A stretch of DNA of 64,000 bases from SIG440 sp045580025 (GCA_045580025.1 JAZNNB010000030.1:1-64000), one strand, 5' to 3'; counted from the first letter of the stretch, positions 31,483 to 41,659 are shown. Made by a program: numbers and translations. The notes: a model not told the origin generated them from the sequence alone.

Positions 31483-33210
31483 ATGTTCAGACGTTTTTCA
31501 GTTTATTACAAACCATATATAGGAATTATCCTAATCGACCTTTTGTGTGCTGCTCTCTCAACCATCTGTGAACTTGTTTTTCCTATGATTGTCCGAACAA
31601 TCACAAACACTGCACAAATGGGGCCCGGCGCACTGCTGATTTCAACCGTATTGAAGCTTGGTGCTCTTTATCTTTTTCTGCGGATTGTTGACACTGTGGC
31701 AAACTATTTTATGGCGAATGTAGGTCACGTTATGGGGGCGAAGCTTGAAACGGATATGCGCCATGACCTTTTTAATCACCTTGAAAAGCTACCCTTTAAA
31801 TTTTTTGACAACACAAAAATCGGTCAGCTTATGTCAAGAGTGACTACCGACCTTTTCGACATAACCGAGTTTTCACATCACTGCCCTGAAGAATTTTTTA
31901 TTGCAGGAATCAAAATAATCGGTGCATTCATAATCCTGGGAAGAATAAATCTCACCTTTACTGCCATAATATTTTTGCTTCTTCCCCTTATGCTGATTTC
32001 AGTGTTTGTATTCCGCAAAAATATGAAAAATGCATTCAAGGAACAACGCAAGCAAGTAGGCGAACTTAATGCTGACCTTGAAGACAGTCTTCTTGGCACA
32101 AGGGTTGTGAAAAGCTTTGCAAACGAAGACTTGGAGCGCAAAAAATTTGCCGAAGGCAACAAGAAGTTCTTTATCACTAAGAAAAATGCTTACAAATATA
32201 TGGCACTTTTTCAGGCAGGAACAAGATTTTTTGACGGTGTTATGTATATTGCAGTAATCGTTATCGGCTCGATTTTTATGATAAACGGCCACCTCACTCC
32301 TGCTGACCTTATTGCGTATCTCCTTTATATACAAACCCTGATAACGTCAATAAGGCGTATTGTGGAGTTCACCGAGCAATTCCAGAAAGGAATTACTGGT
32401 ATTGAACGTTTCTTTGAAATACTGGACGAGCCTGTGGAGGAATATAATCCCAAAGACTGTATTGAACTTGAGAATGTGTCGGGAAACATTGACTTCAACG
32501 ATATTTCATTCAAATATTCAGACGGCGAAAAGGATGTCCTCAGCCACATTGATCTCCACATAAAAAAGGGGGAAAATATTGCTTTTGTTGGCCCGTCAGG
32601 TGGCGGAAAGACCACTCTTTGCAATCTTATACCAAAATTCTATGATTTAAAAAGCGGAAACATAACAATAGACGGTATTGACATAAACAATATTTCCCTT
32701 TCATCCCTCAGAAATAACATCGGTATGGTTCAGCAGGACGTTTATCTCTTCAGCGGCTCGGTTTATGAAAATATTATTTACGGAAAGCCTGACGCCACCC
32801 GTGACGAAGTTATGGAAGCAGCAAAGCTTGCCGGCGCTCACGACTTCATTATGGAGCTTAAAGACGGATATGATACCTATGTGGGTGAACGGGGACTCAA
32901 GCTTTCAGGGGGACAAAAACAAAGAATTTCAATCGCCCGCCTGTTTTTGAAAAATCCGCCTATCCTTATTCTTGACGAGGCAACCTCTGCCCTTGACAAT
33001 GAAAGCGAACTCCTTGTTCAAAACTCTTTGAAACGACTCTCTCAGGGGCGTACAACCCTTACGATTGCTCACCGCCTCACCACCATCAAAAATGCCACAA
33101 GAATTTTTGTTCTGACACAAGACGGAATCTCCGAAAGCGGCACACATCAGGAGCTTATGGAAAAGAAAGGTGAATATGCAAAACTGTATTCTCTTTACGG
33201 CACCCTTTAA
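31483..33210 (+). CDS. ABC transporter, fused permease and ATPase (MsbA-like)
   Basis: 575 residues, a half-transporter that should work as a dimer. Six spans lie in about 1-310; the cytoplasmic loop contains DMRHDLFNHLEKLPFKFFDN, typical of the type IV exporter fold. The ATPase domain (about 335-575) has GPSGGGKTTLCNL (Walker A), VQQDVYLFSGSV (Q-loop), LSGGQKQRISIARL (signature), ILILDEATSALD (Walker B) and TIAHRLTTI (H-loop). It lies 55 bases behind the DUF4330 pair, with GGAGTG as RBS. Substrate unknown; the context suggests a lipid or polymer precursor. Confidence 0.93.
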   Translation: MFRRFSVYYKPYIGIILIDLLCAALSTICELVFPMIVRTITNTAQMGPGALLISTVLKLGALYLFLRIVDTVANYFMANVGHVMGAKLETDMRHDLFNHLEKLPFKFFDNTKIGQLMSRVTTDLFDITEFSHHCPEEFFIAGIKIIGAFIILGRINLTFTAIIFLLLPLMLISVFVFRKNMKNAFKEQRKQVGELNADLEDSLLGTRVVKSFANEDLERKKFAEGNKKFFITKKNAYKYMALFQAGTRFFDGVMYIAVIVIGSIFMINGHLTPADLIAYLLYIQTLITSIRRIVEFTEQFQKGITGIERFFEILDEPVEEYNPKDCIELENVSGNIDFNDISFKYSDGEKDVLSHIDLHIKKGENIAFVGPSGGGKTTLCNLIPKFYDLKSGNITIDGIDINNISLSSLRNNIGMVQQDVYLFSGSVYENIIYGKPDATRDEVMEAAKLAGAHDFIMELKDGYDTYVGERGLKLSGGQKQRISIARLFLKNPPILILDEATSALDNESELLVQNSLKRLSQGRTTLTIAHRLTTIKNATRIFVLTQDGISESGTHQELMEKKGEYAKLYSLYGTL

Positions 33211-33216
33211 AAACAT

Positions 33217-33247
33217 AACGGCAATGGGTTTCCCATTGCCGTTTTTA
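33217..33247. terminator. Bidirectional terminator between ABC exporter and uvrA
   Basis: AACGGCAATGGG / CCCATTGCCGTT stem, 3-base loop, T-run on the plus strand, and T-rich complement on the minus strand. Confidence 0.85.
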
Positions 33248-33253
33248 TTATGC

Positions 33254-36088
33254 TTATTTTTTCTTTAATACCTCTTTAAGATACTGTCCCGTATAAGATT
33301 TCTTACTCTTTGCCACCTCTTCAGGAGTGCCACAGGCAACAATGCTGCCACCACGGTCTCCGCCTTCGGGTCCTAAGTCAATAATATAATCCGAGATTTT
33401 TATCATATCAAGGTTGTGTTCAATGAGAACAACGGTATTTCCCGCATCCACTAGTCTCTGTAAAACCTCAATAAGCTTATGGACGTCAGCGGTATGAAGA
33501 CCTGTTGTTGGCTCGTCAAGAATATAAATTGTCTTTCCCGTACTGCGCTTGCTCAGCTCTGTGGCAAGCTTCACACGTTGTGCCTCGCCGCCCGAAAGAG
33601 TGGTGGAGGACTGACCTATTTTTATATATCCAAGCCCAACCTCAAAAAGGGTCTTAAGTCTGTTTGCGATTTTGGGAATGTTCTCAAAGAACTCTACGCC
33701 CTCCTCAACTGTCATCTCCAAAACATCGTGAATGCTCTTTCCCTTGTATTTTACTTCCAGCGTCTCACGGTTATATCGTCTTCCCCCGCAAACCTCACAA
33801 GGCATATAAATATCAGGTAAAAAGTGCATCTCAATCTTCACTATGCCATCGCCCTGACAGGATTCACATCTTCCGCCTTTCACATTGAAGCTGAATCTTC
33901 CGGGGCCATATCCCCTCGACTTTGCCTCAGGTGTCATAGCAAAAAGATTTCTTATATCCCCAAACAGCCCTGTATATGTGGCAGGGTTTGAACGCGGAGT
34001 TCTTCCAATAGGCGACTGGTCAATGTTTATTACCTTGTCAAGATATTCAAGTCCGGAAATTTTCTTATACTTTCCGGGTTTTTGCTTTGCACGATTAAGC
34101 TCATTGGCAAGCACCTTATAAAGAACTTCATTTACAAGAGAACTCTTTCCACTGCCCGAAACCCCTGTTATACAAGTAGCTGTACCAAGAGGAATTTCTA
34201 TATCCACATTTTTAAGATTATTCTGTGATGCCCCAAAGAGCTTCAAATAATTTCCGTTTCCTTTTCGTCTGGTCACTGGAACGGGGATTTTTTTCTTCCC
34301 ACTCAGATATTGTCCGGTTTCAGACTCTTCACACGCCATAATATCCTCTACACTACCCTCAGCAACAACGTATCCGCCGTGGATACCTGCCCCTGGCCCT
34401 ATATCAATTATGTGGTCAGCAGCAAGCATAGTGTCCTCATCGTGTTCCACCACAATCAATGTGTTTCCAAGGTCACGCAATTTTTTCAGCATATCTATAA
34501 GCTTGTGATTGTCCTTTTGGTGAAGACCAATGCTTGGCTCGTCCAGAATATAAAGAACCCCCATAAGCCCCGAACCAATCTGGCTTGCAAGCCTTATTCG
34601 TTGTGCCTCACCGCCCGAAAGCGTTCCACTGGAACGGGAGAGAGTCAAGTATTCAAGCCCCACACTCTTCAAGAAATTAAGCCGTGCCTTGATTTCCTTC
34701 AGAATTTGATTGCCTATTTGCGCCTCTCTTTCACTAAGCTTGGTATTTTCAAAAAAATTCAGTGCTTCATTTACAGAAAGTCTGCTTATTTCATCAATGT
34801 TCATTTTTTTGACAGTGACAGCAAGGCTTTCTTTCCTCAGCCTTGTACCCTTGCACTCAGGACAGGGCATGGAATACATAAGTTCCTGAATTTCTTTTTT
34901 TGCCCATTCGGAATTTGTTTCTTTATACCGGCGCTCAATATTGTTCATAACGCCCTCAAACCTTGCATACTGCTCGCCCTTGGCAAACTTTCTCTCATAA
35001 GAAAGGCGAACCTTTTCCCCTTTCGTTCCATACATAATAATTTCCACAATGTCCTTTGGCAAATCTTCAAAAGGGGTGTCAAGACTAAAGCCATAATGCT
35101 CCGAAAGTCCACGATAATACATGGCAGAAACCGACGCCTCATCCGTTCCGGTCCATCCATAACAGTTTATCGCACCCTGGTTTATACTTTTTGTTTTGTC
35201 CGGAACAAGTCTGTCAGGGTCAATAATTTCAACCTGTCCAAGACCCATGCAGTGCGGACACGCTCCATATGGGGTATTGAAGGAAAACATTCTCGGGGTA
35301 AGCTCCTCAATGCTTATTCCACAGTCATCACAGGCATAATTCTGGCTGAACAGCATCTCTTTATCTTCATCAATAAGCTGAATTACCACCAGTCCCTTTG
35401 CCATTTTGAGTGCTGTTTCAAGGGAATCAGCAAGGCGTTTTTCTATGCCCTCTCTTTGAATAAGTCTATCCACAACAATTTCTATATTATGCTTTTTCTG
35501 TTTGTCAAGAACAATCTCATCTGATGACGGGTCAAAAATCTCGCCGTCAACCCGCACTCTTACAAATCCATCCTTTGCCGCCTTTTCAAACACTTTTGTG
35601 TACTCGCCTTTTCTGCCTCTAACTACCGGAGCCAAGATTTGAAATCTTGTCTTTTCAGGCAGTTCCCGTACTGCATCAACAATCTGGTCTATCGACTGAG
35701 ACTTTATTTCTTTTCCGCATTTCGGGCAATGGGGAACGCCTATACGGGCATACAAAAGACGAATATAGTCATAAATTTCCGTCACCGTTCCCACTGTTGA
35801 ACGCGGATTTTTGCTTGTGGTTTTCTGGTCAATGGATATGGCGGGAGAAAGTCCGTCTATTGACTCAACATTGGGTTTTTCCATCTGCCCCAAAAACTGT
35901 CTTGCATAGGCAGAAAGAGACTCCACATAACGTCTTTGTCCCTCGGCATAAATGGTTTCAAAAGCAAGGGAAGACTTCCCTGAGCCGCTGAGACCCGTCA
36001 GGACAACCATCTTGTCACGGGGGATTTTGACGTCAATGTTCTTCAAATTATTCTCTTTTGCACCCTTGATATAAATTTCCTTGTGCAT
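33254..36088 (-). CDS. uvrA: Excinuclease ABC subunit A
   Basis: 944 residues, complete. Two ATP-binding halves: GLSGSGKSSLAFETIYAEGQ near residue 30 and GVSGSGKSSLVNEVLYKV near 640, each with an ABC signature (TLSGGEAQRI, TLSGGEAQRV) and Walker B (ILDEPSIGLH, ILDEPTTGLH). Zinc-binding cysteines are intact (CPKCGKEI, CDDCGISIEE, CESCQGDG, CEVCGGRR). UvrA finds bulky DNA lesions and loads UvrB. Its ATG overlaps the stop of uvrB by one base (TAATG), so the two are translationally coupled. Confidence 0.97.
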   Translation of the reverse strand: MHKEIYIKGAKENNLKNIDVKIPRDKMVVLTGLSGSGKSSLAFETIYAEGQRRYVESLSAYARQFLGQMEKPNVESIDGLSPAISIDQKTTSKNPRSTVGTVTEIYDYIRLLYARIGVPHCPKCGKEIKSQSIDQIVDAVRELPEKTRFQILAPVVRGRKGEYTKVFEKAAKDGFVRVRVDGEIFDPSSDEIVLDKQKKHNIEIVVDRLIQREGIEKRLADSLETALKMAKGLVVIQLIDEDKEMLFSQNYACDDCGISIEELTPRMFSFNTPYGACPHCMGLGQVEIIDPDRLVPDKTKSINQGAINCYGWTGTDEASVSAMYYRGLSEHYGFSLDTPFEDLPKDIVEIIMYGTKGEKVRLSYERKFAKGEQYARFEGVMNNIERRYKETNSEWAKKEIQELMYSMPCPECKGTRLRKESLAVTVKKMNIDEISRLSVNEALNFFENTKLSEREAQIGNQILKEIKARLNFLKSVGLEYLTLSRSSGTLSGGEAQRIRLASQIGSGLMGVLYILDEPSIGLHQKDNHKLIDMLKKLRDLGNTLIVVEHDEDTMLAADHIIDIGPGAGIHGGYVVAEGSVEDIMACEESETGQYLSGKKKIPVPVTRRKGNGNYLKLFGASQNNLKNVDIEIPLGTATCITGVSGSGKSSLVNEVLYKVLANELNRAKQKPGKYKKISGLEYLDKVINIDQSPIGRTPRSNPATYTGLFGDIRNLFAMTPEAKSRGYGPGRFSFNVKGGRCESCQGDGIVKIEMHFLPDIYMPCEVCGGRRYNRETLEVKYKGKSIHDVLEMTVEEGVEFFENIPKIANRLKTLFEVGLGYIKIGQSSTTLSGGEAQRVKLATELSKRSTGKTIYILDEPTTGLHTADVHKLIEVLQRLVDAGNTVVLIEHNLDMIKISDYIIDLGPEGGDRGGSIVACGTPEEVAKSKKSYTGQYLKEVLKKK

Positions 36089-38049
36089 TATTCTTCTCCC
36101 TCAAGTCTTTTTATTTCATCACGAAGCTTTGCCGCAAGCTCAAACTGTAAGAGTTCTGCCGCCTTTTTCATTTCCACAGTAAGCTCAGCAATAGTCTTTT
36201 CTCTTATATGCTCTGCATTATGACCAAGCTTTTTGCTGCTAAGCTTTTCGTCATCCACAGTAGCCTCAATAATCTCGTAAATATTCTTTTGAATAGTTTT
36301 CGGAACAATTCCATTTTCTTCATTGTATTGCGCCTGAATTTTACGTCGACGCTTGGTTTCAGAAATAGCCCTTTGCATTGAGCCGGTAATGGTATCAGCA
36401 TACATAATCACCGTTCCGTTGGCATTTCGCGCCGCACGTCCTATCGTCTGTATAAGTGAGGTATCCGACCTCAAAAAGCCTTCCTTGTCTGCATCAAGAA
36501 TTGCCACCAAGGAAACCTCAGGAATATCAAGGCCCTCACGAAGAAGATTTATTCCCACCAGAACGTCAAACTCGCCAAGTCGCAAATCTCGGATTATCTC
36601 CATTCTTTCGATAGTCTCAACCTCGGAATGAAGGTATCTCACCCTCACACCCATCTCCTCAAAATATTCGGTCAGGCGTTCCGCCATCTTCTTGGTAAGT
36701 GTTGTAACAAGCACTCTTTCATTTTTCTCCACACGAGACTTGATTTCACTGTACAAATCATCAATCTGCCCATCTACCGGCCTGATAGAAATCTCGGGAT
36801 CCAAAAGTCCCGTTGGTCTTATTACCTGTTCAACCACTTGGCTTGATCGTTCTTTTTCAAACTCCGCAGGAGTAGCACTGACAAATATCGCCTGATTTAT
36901 ATGATCATAAAATTCATCAAAGTTCAGCGGTCTGTTGTCGTACGCCGACGGAAGCCTGAACCCAAACTCCACCAAATTATTTTTTCTTGCGCGGTCGCCC
37001 GCATACATAGCACGAACCTGAGGAATAGTCACATGTGATTCATCCACAATCAGCAAAAAATCATCAGGCAAATAATCAAGAAGTGTAAAGGGCGGACTCT
37101 TTTGTTCTCTTCCGCTTATGTGTCTGGAATAATTCTCAATTCCTTGGCAAAAGCCGGTTTCCCGCATCATCTCAATATCATATTTGGTGCGTTCCTTTAT
37201 CCTTTGAGCTTCGATGAGGCATTCCTTCGCTTTAAACTCCTCAACTCTCTGTTCTAATTCTTCATCAATGTTCAATATTGCTTTTTCAAGTTTTTCTCGT
37301 CCAACAACATAGTGTGACGCCGGATAAATCGCACAGTGTTTGAGGTTTGCGACAACCTCGCCTGTTACCGAACTTATTTCAGCAATTCGTTCAACTTCAT
37401 CACCAAAGAATTCAATTCTTATGGCATTTCCCGATGAATATGACGGAAATACATCAATTACATCGCCCCTTACCCTGAATTTATTTCGGGCAAAGGCCAT
37501 GTCGTTTCTTTCATACTGAATTTCAATGAGTTTTTGTATAACCGCATCCCGATCTGCACAATGTCCAACTCTGAGAGACACCACCATACTGTTATAGTCA
37601 ATAGGGTCACCAAGTCCGTATATGCACGAAACACTGGCAACAATAATCACATCACGACGTTCAAACAGTGCAGCCGTTGCTGAGTGCCTGAGCTTGTCTA
37701 TATCTTCGTTTGTCTGAGCATCCTTCTCGATGTATGTATCCGAGCTTGGGATGTAAGCTTCCGGCTGATAATAATCATAATAAGATACAAAATATTCCAC
37801 CGCATTATCAGGAAAAAGCGCCTTGAATTCGCTGCACAGCTGTGCTGCAAGGGTCTTGTTATGCGCAAGCACCAGTGTGGGTTTTTGCACCTTTTCAATA
37901 ACATTTGCCATTGTAAAAGTTTTTCCTGAACCGGTTACACCCATCAATGTCTGGAATTTATCTCCATTTATAACGCCTTGGGCAAGGGCAGAAATTGCCT
38001 GTGGTTGGTCCCCCGAAGGCTTATACTTTGAGACAATTTTAAATTCCAT
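36088..38049 (-). CDS. uvrB: Excinuclease ABC subunit B
   Basis: 653 residues. Walker A GVTGSGKTFTMANVIEKVQK, the beta-hairpin region YFVSYYDYYQPEAYIPSSDT, helicase motifs DESH and IGRAARN, and a C-terminal UVR motif (AAELLQFELAAKLRDEIKRL) that contacts UvrC. UvrB verifies the lesion and recruits UvrC, which is not in the window. It begins 11 bases inside the end of the radC gene and is followed by uvrA. Confidence 0.97.
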   Translation of the reverse strand: MEFKIVSKYKPSGDQPQAISALAQGVINGDKFQTLMGVTGSGKTFTMANVIEKVQKPTLVLAHNKTLAAQLCSEFKALFPDNAVEYFVSYYDYYQPEAYIPSSDTYIEKDAQTNEDIDKLRHSATAALFERRDVIIVASVSCIYGLGDPIDYNSMVVSLRVGHCADRDAVIQKLIEIQYERNDMAFARNKFRVRGDVIDVFPSYSSGNAIRIEFFGDEVERIAEISSVTGEVVANLKHCAIYPASHYVVGREKLEKAILNIDEELEQRVEEFKAKECLIEAQRIKERTKYDIEMMRETGFCQGIENYSRHISGREQKSPPFTLLDYLPDDFLLIVDESHVTIPQVRAMYAGDRARKNNLVEFGFRLPSAYDNRPLNFDEFYDHINQAIFVSATPAEFEKERSSQVVEQVIRPTGLLDPEISIRPVDGQIDDLYSEIKSRVEKNERVLVTTLTKKMAERLTEYFEEMGVRVRYLHSEVETIERMEIIRDLRLGEFDVLVGINLLREGLDIPEVSLVAILDADKEGFLRSDTSLIQTIGRAARNANGTVIMYADTITGSMQRAISETKRRRKIQAQYNEENGIVPKTIQKNIYEIIEATVDDEKLSSKKLGHNAEHIREKTIAELTVEMKKAAELLQFELAAKLRDEIKRLEGEE

Positions 38050-38761
38050 CTTTGTTTCTCCTCTTGGTCTCTACTTTTCCCTTATTCCCAATAGTATCTT
38101 TAAGAACTATACTGTAAACATCATTTCCCGACACAATAAGACTGTCAAAAAACTCAATATCCACCATTTCAAAGCATTTCTCAAGTTTTTCCGACAATTC
38201 CATATCCGCTATCGACGGATTTACCAAACCGCAAGGATGATTGTGAACAATAACCACCGTACTTGCCCTGTCATTAAGCGCCTGCCTCACAACTTTTGGA
38301 ACATAAACAGCAGTTTCTCCCTGAACTCCCTCGGATATACGGGTTATTGAAAGTAGTCTGAAGGACGAATTCATACTTAGCATATATGCTGATTCCGTAA
38401 GCTTTCCATAAAAAAATGTTTTCACAAAATCTGCCAGTTTTTCATATCCATTAAGCTTTAATGGTTTATCAGTCAGTATACTTCTTTCAACAATCCCCAA
38501 AAGTGCCGGTAACGAGGTAAGAAATCTCGCTGTACTGCGCCCAACACCTTCAATGGTCATAAGCTCGTCCATACTTGCGTTAATAGCACCGCTTATAGTT
38601 TTGAATCTATCCAAAATACGATGTGCCAATTCGTTGGTGTCTCCCATTGGTATCACCGCATATAAAAGGTACTCAAGCTGTTCGTGGGGTTCAAGGGATT
38701 CAAGTCCGTATTCACTTACTTTTTTGTCAAGTCTTTGACGATGCAACGCGTGTAAACTCAA
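38039..38761 (-). CDS. RadC-family JAB-domain protein
   Basis: 240 residues. A helix-hairpin-helix region (about 70-90, MTIEGVGRSTARFL) precedes a JAMM/MPN domain (about 120-235) with the metal motif VIVHNHPCG and the downstream S/D pair (NPSIADMELS). Despite the RadC name, a role in recombination is unproven; the family is thought to be metallo-hydrolases acting on DNA or peptides. TTG start with GGGGGAGA upstream. It overlaps rluD by 4 bases and uvrB by 11. Confidence 0.88.
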   Translation of the reverse strand: MSLHALHRQRLDKKVSEYGLESLEPHEQLEYLLYAVIPMGDTNELAHRILDRFKTISGAINASMDELMTIEGVGRSTARFLTSLPALLGIVERSILTDKPLKLNGYEKLADFVKTFFYGKLTESAYMLSMNSSFRLLSITRISEGVQGETAVYVPKVVRQALNDRASTVVIVHNHPCGLVNPSIADMELSEKLEKCFEMVDIEFFDSLIVSGNDVYSIVLKDTIGNKGKVETKRRNKDGI

Positions 38762-39681
38762 AACATTCTCCCCCTCAGTTTCACCAAAACCTCTTCAAAA
38801 TATTCTGGAATTTCCTTTGAAAACTCCATATATTCATTTGTTTCAGGATGCAAAAACCCAATCAAATGTGCATGCAAAAGCTGTCCATTTAGCTTAAACT
38901 CCTCTTTCTTCCTGCCATAAACACTGTCTCCTACAATAGGATTTCCCCGCTTTGACATATGAACTCTTATCTGATGTGTTCTTCCTGTTTCAAGTCTGCA
39001 CCTTACAAAAGTATATTTTTCAAATCTCTCCAACACAAAAAAATGCGTAACCGCATTTTTCGAATTTTTCTGTGTAATAGTCATTTTTTTTCGGTCTTTT
39101 TCGTCTCTTCCTATGGGTGCATCAATAGTTCCCTCATCTTCTTTTATTCTGCCGTGCACCAACGCCAGATATTCACGAGTCAGGCTGTGCTCCTTTATCT
39201 GGCTTGAGAGCCCAAGATGTGCTGCATCATTTTTTGCCACCATCAAAAGTCCGCTGGTGTCCTTGTCGATACGATGTAATATCCCCGGACGGATTTCGCC
39301 ATTTATCCCCGAAAGGTTGTCTCCACAATGAGCCATAAGAGCATTTACAAGGGTTCCGTTATAATTTCCGGCAGCAGGGTGAACTACCATTCCCTGAGGC
39401 TTATTCACCACAAGCATACACTTATCTTCATATACCACATCAAGCGGTATTTCTTCTGCCACTATCTGTGTCTCTTTGGGCTCGGGAATTTCTATGGTAA
39501 CAATTTCTTGTTCTTTCAGTTTATAATTTGACTTTACTGTCTTTTGTCCAACCAAAATAAAACCGTCTTCAATAAGCTTTTGTATTCGTGAACGGGTAAG
39601 CCCCAAATCACTGTCGGCCAAAAAAGAATCCAGCCTTTTTCCAGCAGCAAAGGCATCAATCAATATCTCATACACTTTCAT
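38758..39681 (-). CDS. RluA/RluD-family 23S rRNA pseudouridine synthase
   Basis: 307 residues. An S4 RNA-binding domain (about 15-75, KRLDSFLADSDLGLTRSRIQ) and the catalytic domain with HRIDKDTSGLLMVAKND, whose Asp is the catalytic residue, plus LETGRTHQIRVHM and GDSVYG. It isomerises uridines in 23S rRNA; the RluD subgroup is likely because of the S4 domain. ATG at 39681 has GGGAGGG nearby; a longer frame to 39765 runs into lspA coding sequence and is rejected. lspA-rluD adjacency is common in Firmicutes, here with a 14-base overlap. Confidence 0.92.
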   Translation of the reverse strand: MKVYEILIDAFAAGKRLDSFLADSDLGLTRSRIQKLIEDGFILVGQKTVKSNYKLKEQEIVTIEIPEPKETQIVAEEIPLDVVYEDKCMLVVNKPQGMVVHPAAGNYNGTLVNALMAHCGDNLSGINGEIRPGILHRIDKDTSGLLMVAKNDAAHLGLSSQIKEHSLTREYLALVHGRIKEDEGTIDAPIGRDEKDRKKMTITQKNSKNAVTHFFVLERFEKYTFVRCRLETGRTHQIRVHMSKRGNPIVGDSVYGRKKEEFKLNGQLLHAHLIGFLHPETNEYMEFSKEIPEYFEEVLVKLRGRMF

Positions 39682-40135
39682 TTCCCTCCCGCCACTTTTC
39701 TTCAAAAAACACAAAAAATACCGCCAAAGCGCCTGCGCCAAGGCAAACAAAAATATCCGCCACATTAAACACAGGAAAGTTTATAAGACAAAAATCAAAA
39801 AAATCTACCACATATCCATACGCAATGCGATCTATAACATTCCCAAGCGCCCCGGCAGCCATAAAGGAAATCCCCAGTTTCAAAAGAGGCGGCTTGTTTT
39901 TAATTCTGGCAGAAAACCAGAGCACAACTGCAACAAAAGCCACCGCCACCGCAACAAAAAACAGCCCTCTTCCCTGCATAATTCCGAAGGCTGCTCCTTT
40001 GTTTTCAACATAAGTGAGATGGAACACGCCCTCAATCAAAGGAATTGACCCAAGTCCTGAAAGATGCGTTTTTGCCAATATTTTTGTCAGGAAGTCCACA
40101 ACCAAAATTGCAAACCCTACTAAAAAATATACCAT
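39668..40135 (-). CDS. lspA: Lipoprotein signal peptidase (signal peptidase II)
   Basis: 155 residues, four spans. The signatures are NKGAAFGIMQGRG, GNVIDRIAYGYVVDFFDF and FNVADIFVCLGAGAL; the two catalytic Asp residues are in the last two. It cleaves signal peptides of lipidated prolipoproteins in the membrane. ATG at 40135 with AAAGGTG; the in-frame GTG at 40144 is part of that RBS. Overlaps rluD at its 3' end. Confidence 0.95.
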   Translation of the reverse strand: MVYFLVGFAILVVDFLTKILAKTHLSGLGSIPLIEGVFHLTYVENKGAAFGIMQGRGLFFVAVAVAFVAVVLWFSARIKNKPPLLKLGISFMAAGALGNVIDRIAYGYVVDFFDFCLINFPVFNVADIFVCLGAGALAVFFVFFEEKWREGNESV

Positions 40136-40184
40136 ATCTCTCACCTTTAAAATTTATGTAAATGAAATTTAAAGTTCAATAATA

Positions 40185-40835
40185 TTATTCTTTGTTCTCT
40201 TTTTCTTCTGCCCTAGCCTCTTCCGCTGTGATATACTCACCCTTTTCATTCACAACGATTTTTGGAAGCTCCATTGTAACCTGCTCAAGTTTCTGGATAG
40301 TAGACATAACGCCGTCAGTTTTAGCTTCAACCTGAGTATCAAGTTCAATGTGCGGAACTTCTTTGGTTTCAACCGACTTTGCTGCTTTTTCCGGCATGCT
40401 GAATTCTTTAACAATATCCATCTGCGACGTAAGAAGCGAAATAACTCTTGTTTTGAAAATTTCCACATTGCGACGCATTTCTTCATATTCATAGCTTATG
40501 CGGGTAACCTCACGGCTTGCATCAGACAAAAGCCGTGACGCCTTGTTCTCTGCATCCTTTATAATGTTCTCTGCGCTCTTTCTTGCATTCTGAACAACCT
40601 CGTCACCTGCACTCTGAGCAACCAAAATTGCACTCTGGAGCGTTTCCTCCATAGACTTATACTGGGAAATCGCATTGGACAGCATATTTATTTTGTCCTT
40701 GTTTGCAAGGTTTTCCTTGTAAATAAGCTCATAGTTCTCGGCGATTACATTCATAAACTCCTGAACCTCCGCCTTGCTGTAACCCCTGAATTCTCTTTTA
40801 AATTTTCTGTTTTCAATCTCGAGTGGTGTCAACAT
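40185..40835 (-). CDS. divIVA: DivIVA-family coiled-coil protein
   Basis: 216 residues. The N-terminal lipid-binding region is typical (LTPLEIENRKFKREFRGYSK followed by AEVQEFMNVI). A long coiled coil continues to about 140, and an acidic, flexible C-terminus follows. DivIVA binds negatively curved membrane at poles and septa and recruits partners in division or sporulation. GGAGG lies before the ATG at 40835; the longer frame includes the leader. It follows ylmH, the conserved sepF-ylmH-divIVA order. The leader contains a small palindrome, TGGGTATTACCCA. Confidence 0.9.
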   Translation of the reverse strand: MLTPLEIENRKFKREFRGYSKAEVQEFMNVIAENYELIYKENLANKDKINMLSNAISQYKSMEETLQSAILVAQSAGDEVVQNARKSAENIIKDAENKASRLLSDASREVTRISYEYEEMRRNVEIFKTRVISLLTSQMDIVKEFSMPEKAAKSVETKEVPHIELDTQVEAKTDGVMSTIQKLEQVTMELPKIVVNEKGEYITAEEARAEEKENKE

Positions 40836-40903
40836 AAAATTTTCCTCCATTCTGCCACCAACGTGACATTCTTCAAAACTATGGGTATTACCCAAAATTT
40901 TCT

Positions 40904-41659
40904 TTATATAAATTTTTCTATTTGGATTCCGATTCTGCCTTTTTTTGTTTCTCTGACCTCTTCAATAAGTCTAAATCGGCCTTGTCCTCTCACCGAAAAA
41001 ACATCTCCGGGTTTCATCTTCAGCGAGACGTTTTCCGTTTGTGTCCAATTCACAAACACACGTCCCTCAGCAATATATCCAGCAGCAACCGACCTTGAAG
41101 TTTTCGTCGCAGCCGCCACCACGCTATCCAGTCGAAGTGCCGAAACCGTATGACACATCGTTTCAACCTTCCGTGGTGGGATTTCAACCATTCCACTTGA
41201 AATAATCCGCGCTGTCACGCCATGACGGCCAACCTTGATAAGGTTTTCCACAATATACGTGCCTATGTTCTCCGCAACAAATACAATGCATTTATCATCC
41301 AGAACAACTACGTCACCAATTTTTTCACGCTTAATGCCAAGCCCCAAAAGACTCCCCAAAAAGTCAGGGTGCCTGAGACTGCCCACATCTCTTCCCGAAA
41401 TTTCTATTGCGGATATTAGCCCCAATATATCCGTTTTTTCAAGATAGTCTGGAAGCGCCACAAACATTGTCCGCTCTGCATCTTCATAGCCACCCCAAAA
41501 GTGCGTATTCACGGCATTTTTAGGAATATTTTTCCTTACAACTTCTCTTTCGGCAGGAGTGAGAAAACCCGTAGCCTTAATACAATTCTGCTTTTCGCAC
41601 AAAAAAGCAGTGTCCTGTACCTTTGCAATCAACAGCTTTTCTTCAAGCTTGTTATCCAT
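40904..41659 (-). CDS. ylmH: YlmH-family RNA-binding protein (S4 domain)
   Basis: 251 residues: an N-terminal RRM-like part (AFLCEKQNCIKATGFLTPAE, HFWGGYEDAERTMFVALPDY), a middle domain with FLGSLLGLGIKREKIGDVVV, and a C-terminal S4 domain (about 180-240, SRSVAAGYIAEGRVFVNWTQ, KPGDVFSVRGQGRFRL). YlmH has been implicated in rescue or recycling of stalled ribosomal subunits in Firmicutes. Start ATG overlaps the sepF stop by one base. Located in the division cluster as in Bacillus. Confidence 0.9.
   Translation of the reverse strand: MDNKLEEKLLIAKVQDTAFLCEKQNCIKATGFLTPAEREVVRKNIPKNAVNTHFWGGYEDAERTMFVALPDYLEKTDILGLISAIEISGRDVGSLRHPDFLGSLLGLGIKREKIGDVVVLDDKCIVFVAENIGTYIVENLIKVGRHGVTARIISSGMVEIPPRKVETMCHTVSALRLDSVVAAATKTSRSVAAGYIAEGRVFVNWTQTENVSLKMKPGDVFSVRGQGRFRLIEEVRETKKGRIGIQIEKFI

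Noticed and set aside
34310..35524. A 404-codon open frame on the plus strand
   Set aside because: It lies wholly antisense to uvrA, whose motifs are intact, and its translation has no recognisable domain.
39682..39765. Longer N-terminus for the pseudouridine synthase
   Set aside because: The extra codons lie in lspA coding sequence; the ATG at 39681 has GGGAGGG and gives the normal S4-domain start.
40866..40900. TGGGTATTACCCA dyad before divIVA as an operator
   Set aside because: Only six-bp arms and no promoter beside it; too weak to call, so only mentioned in the divIVA entry.
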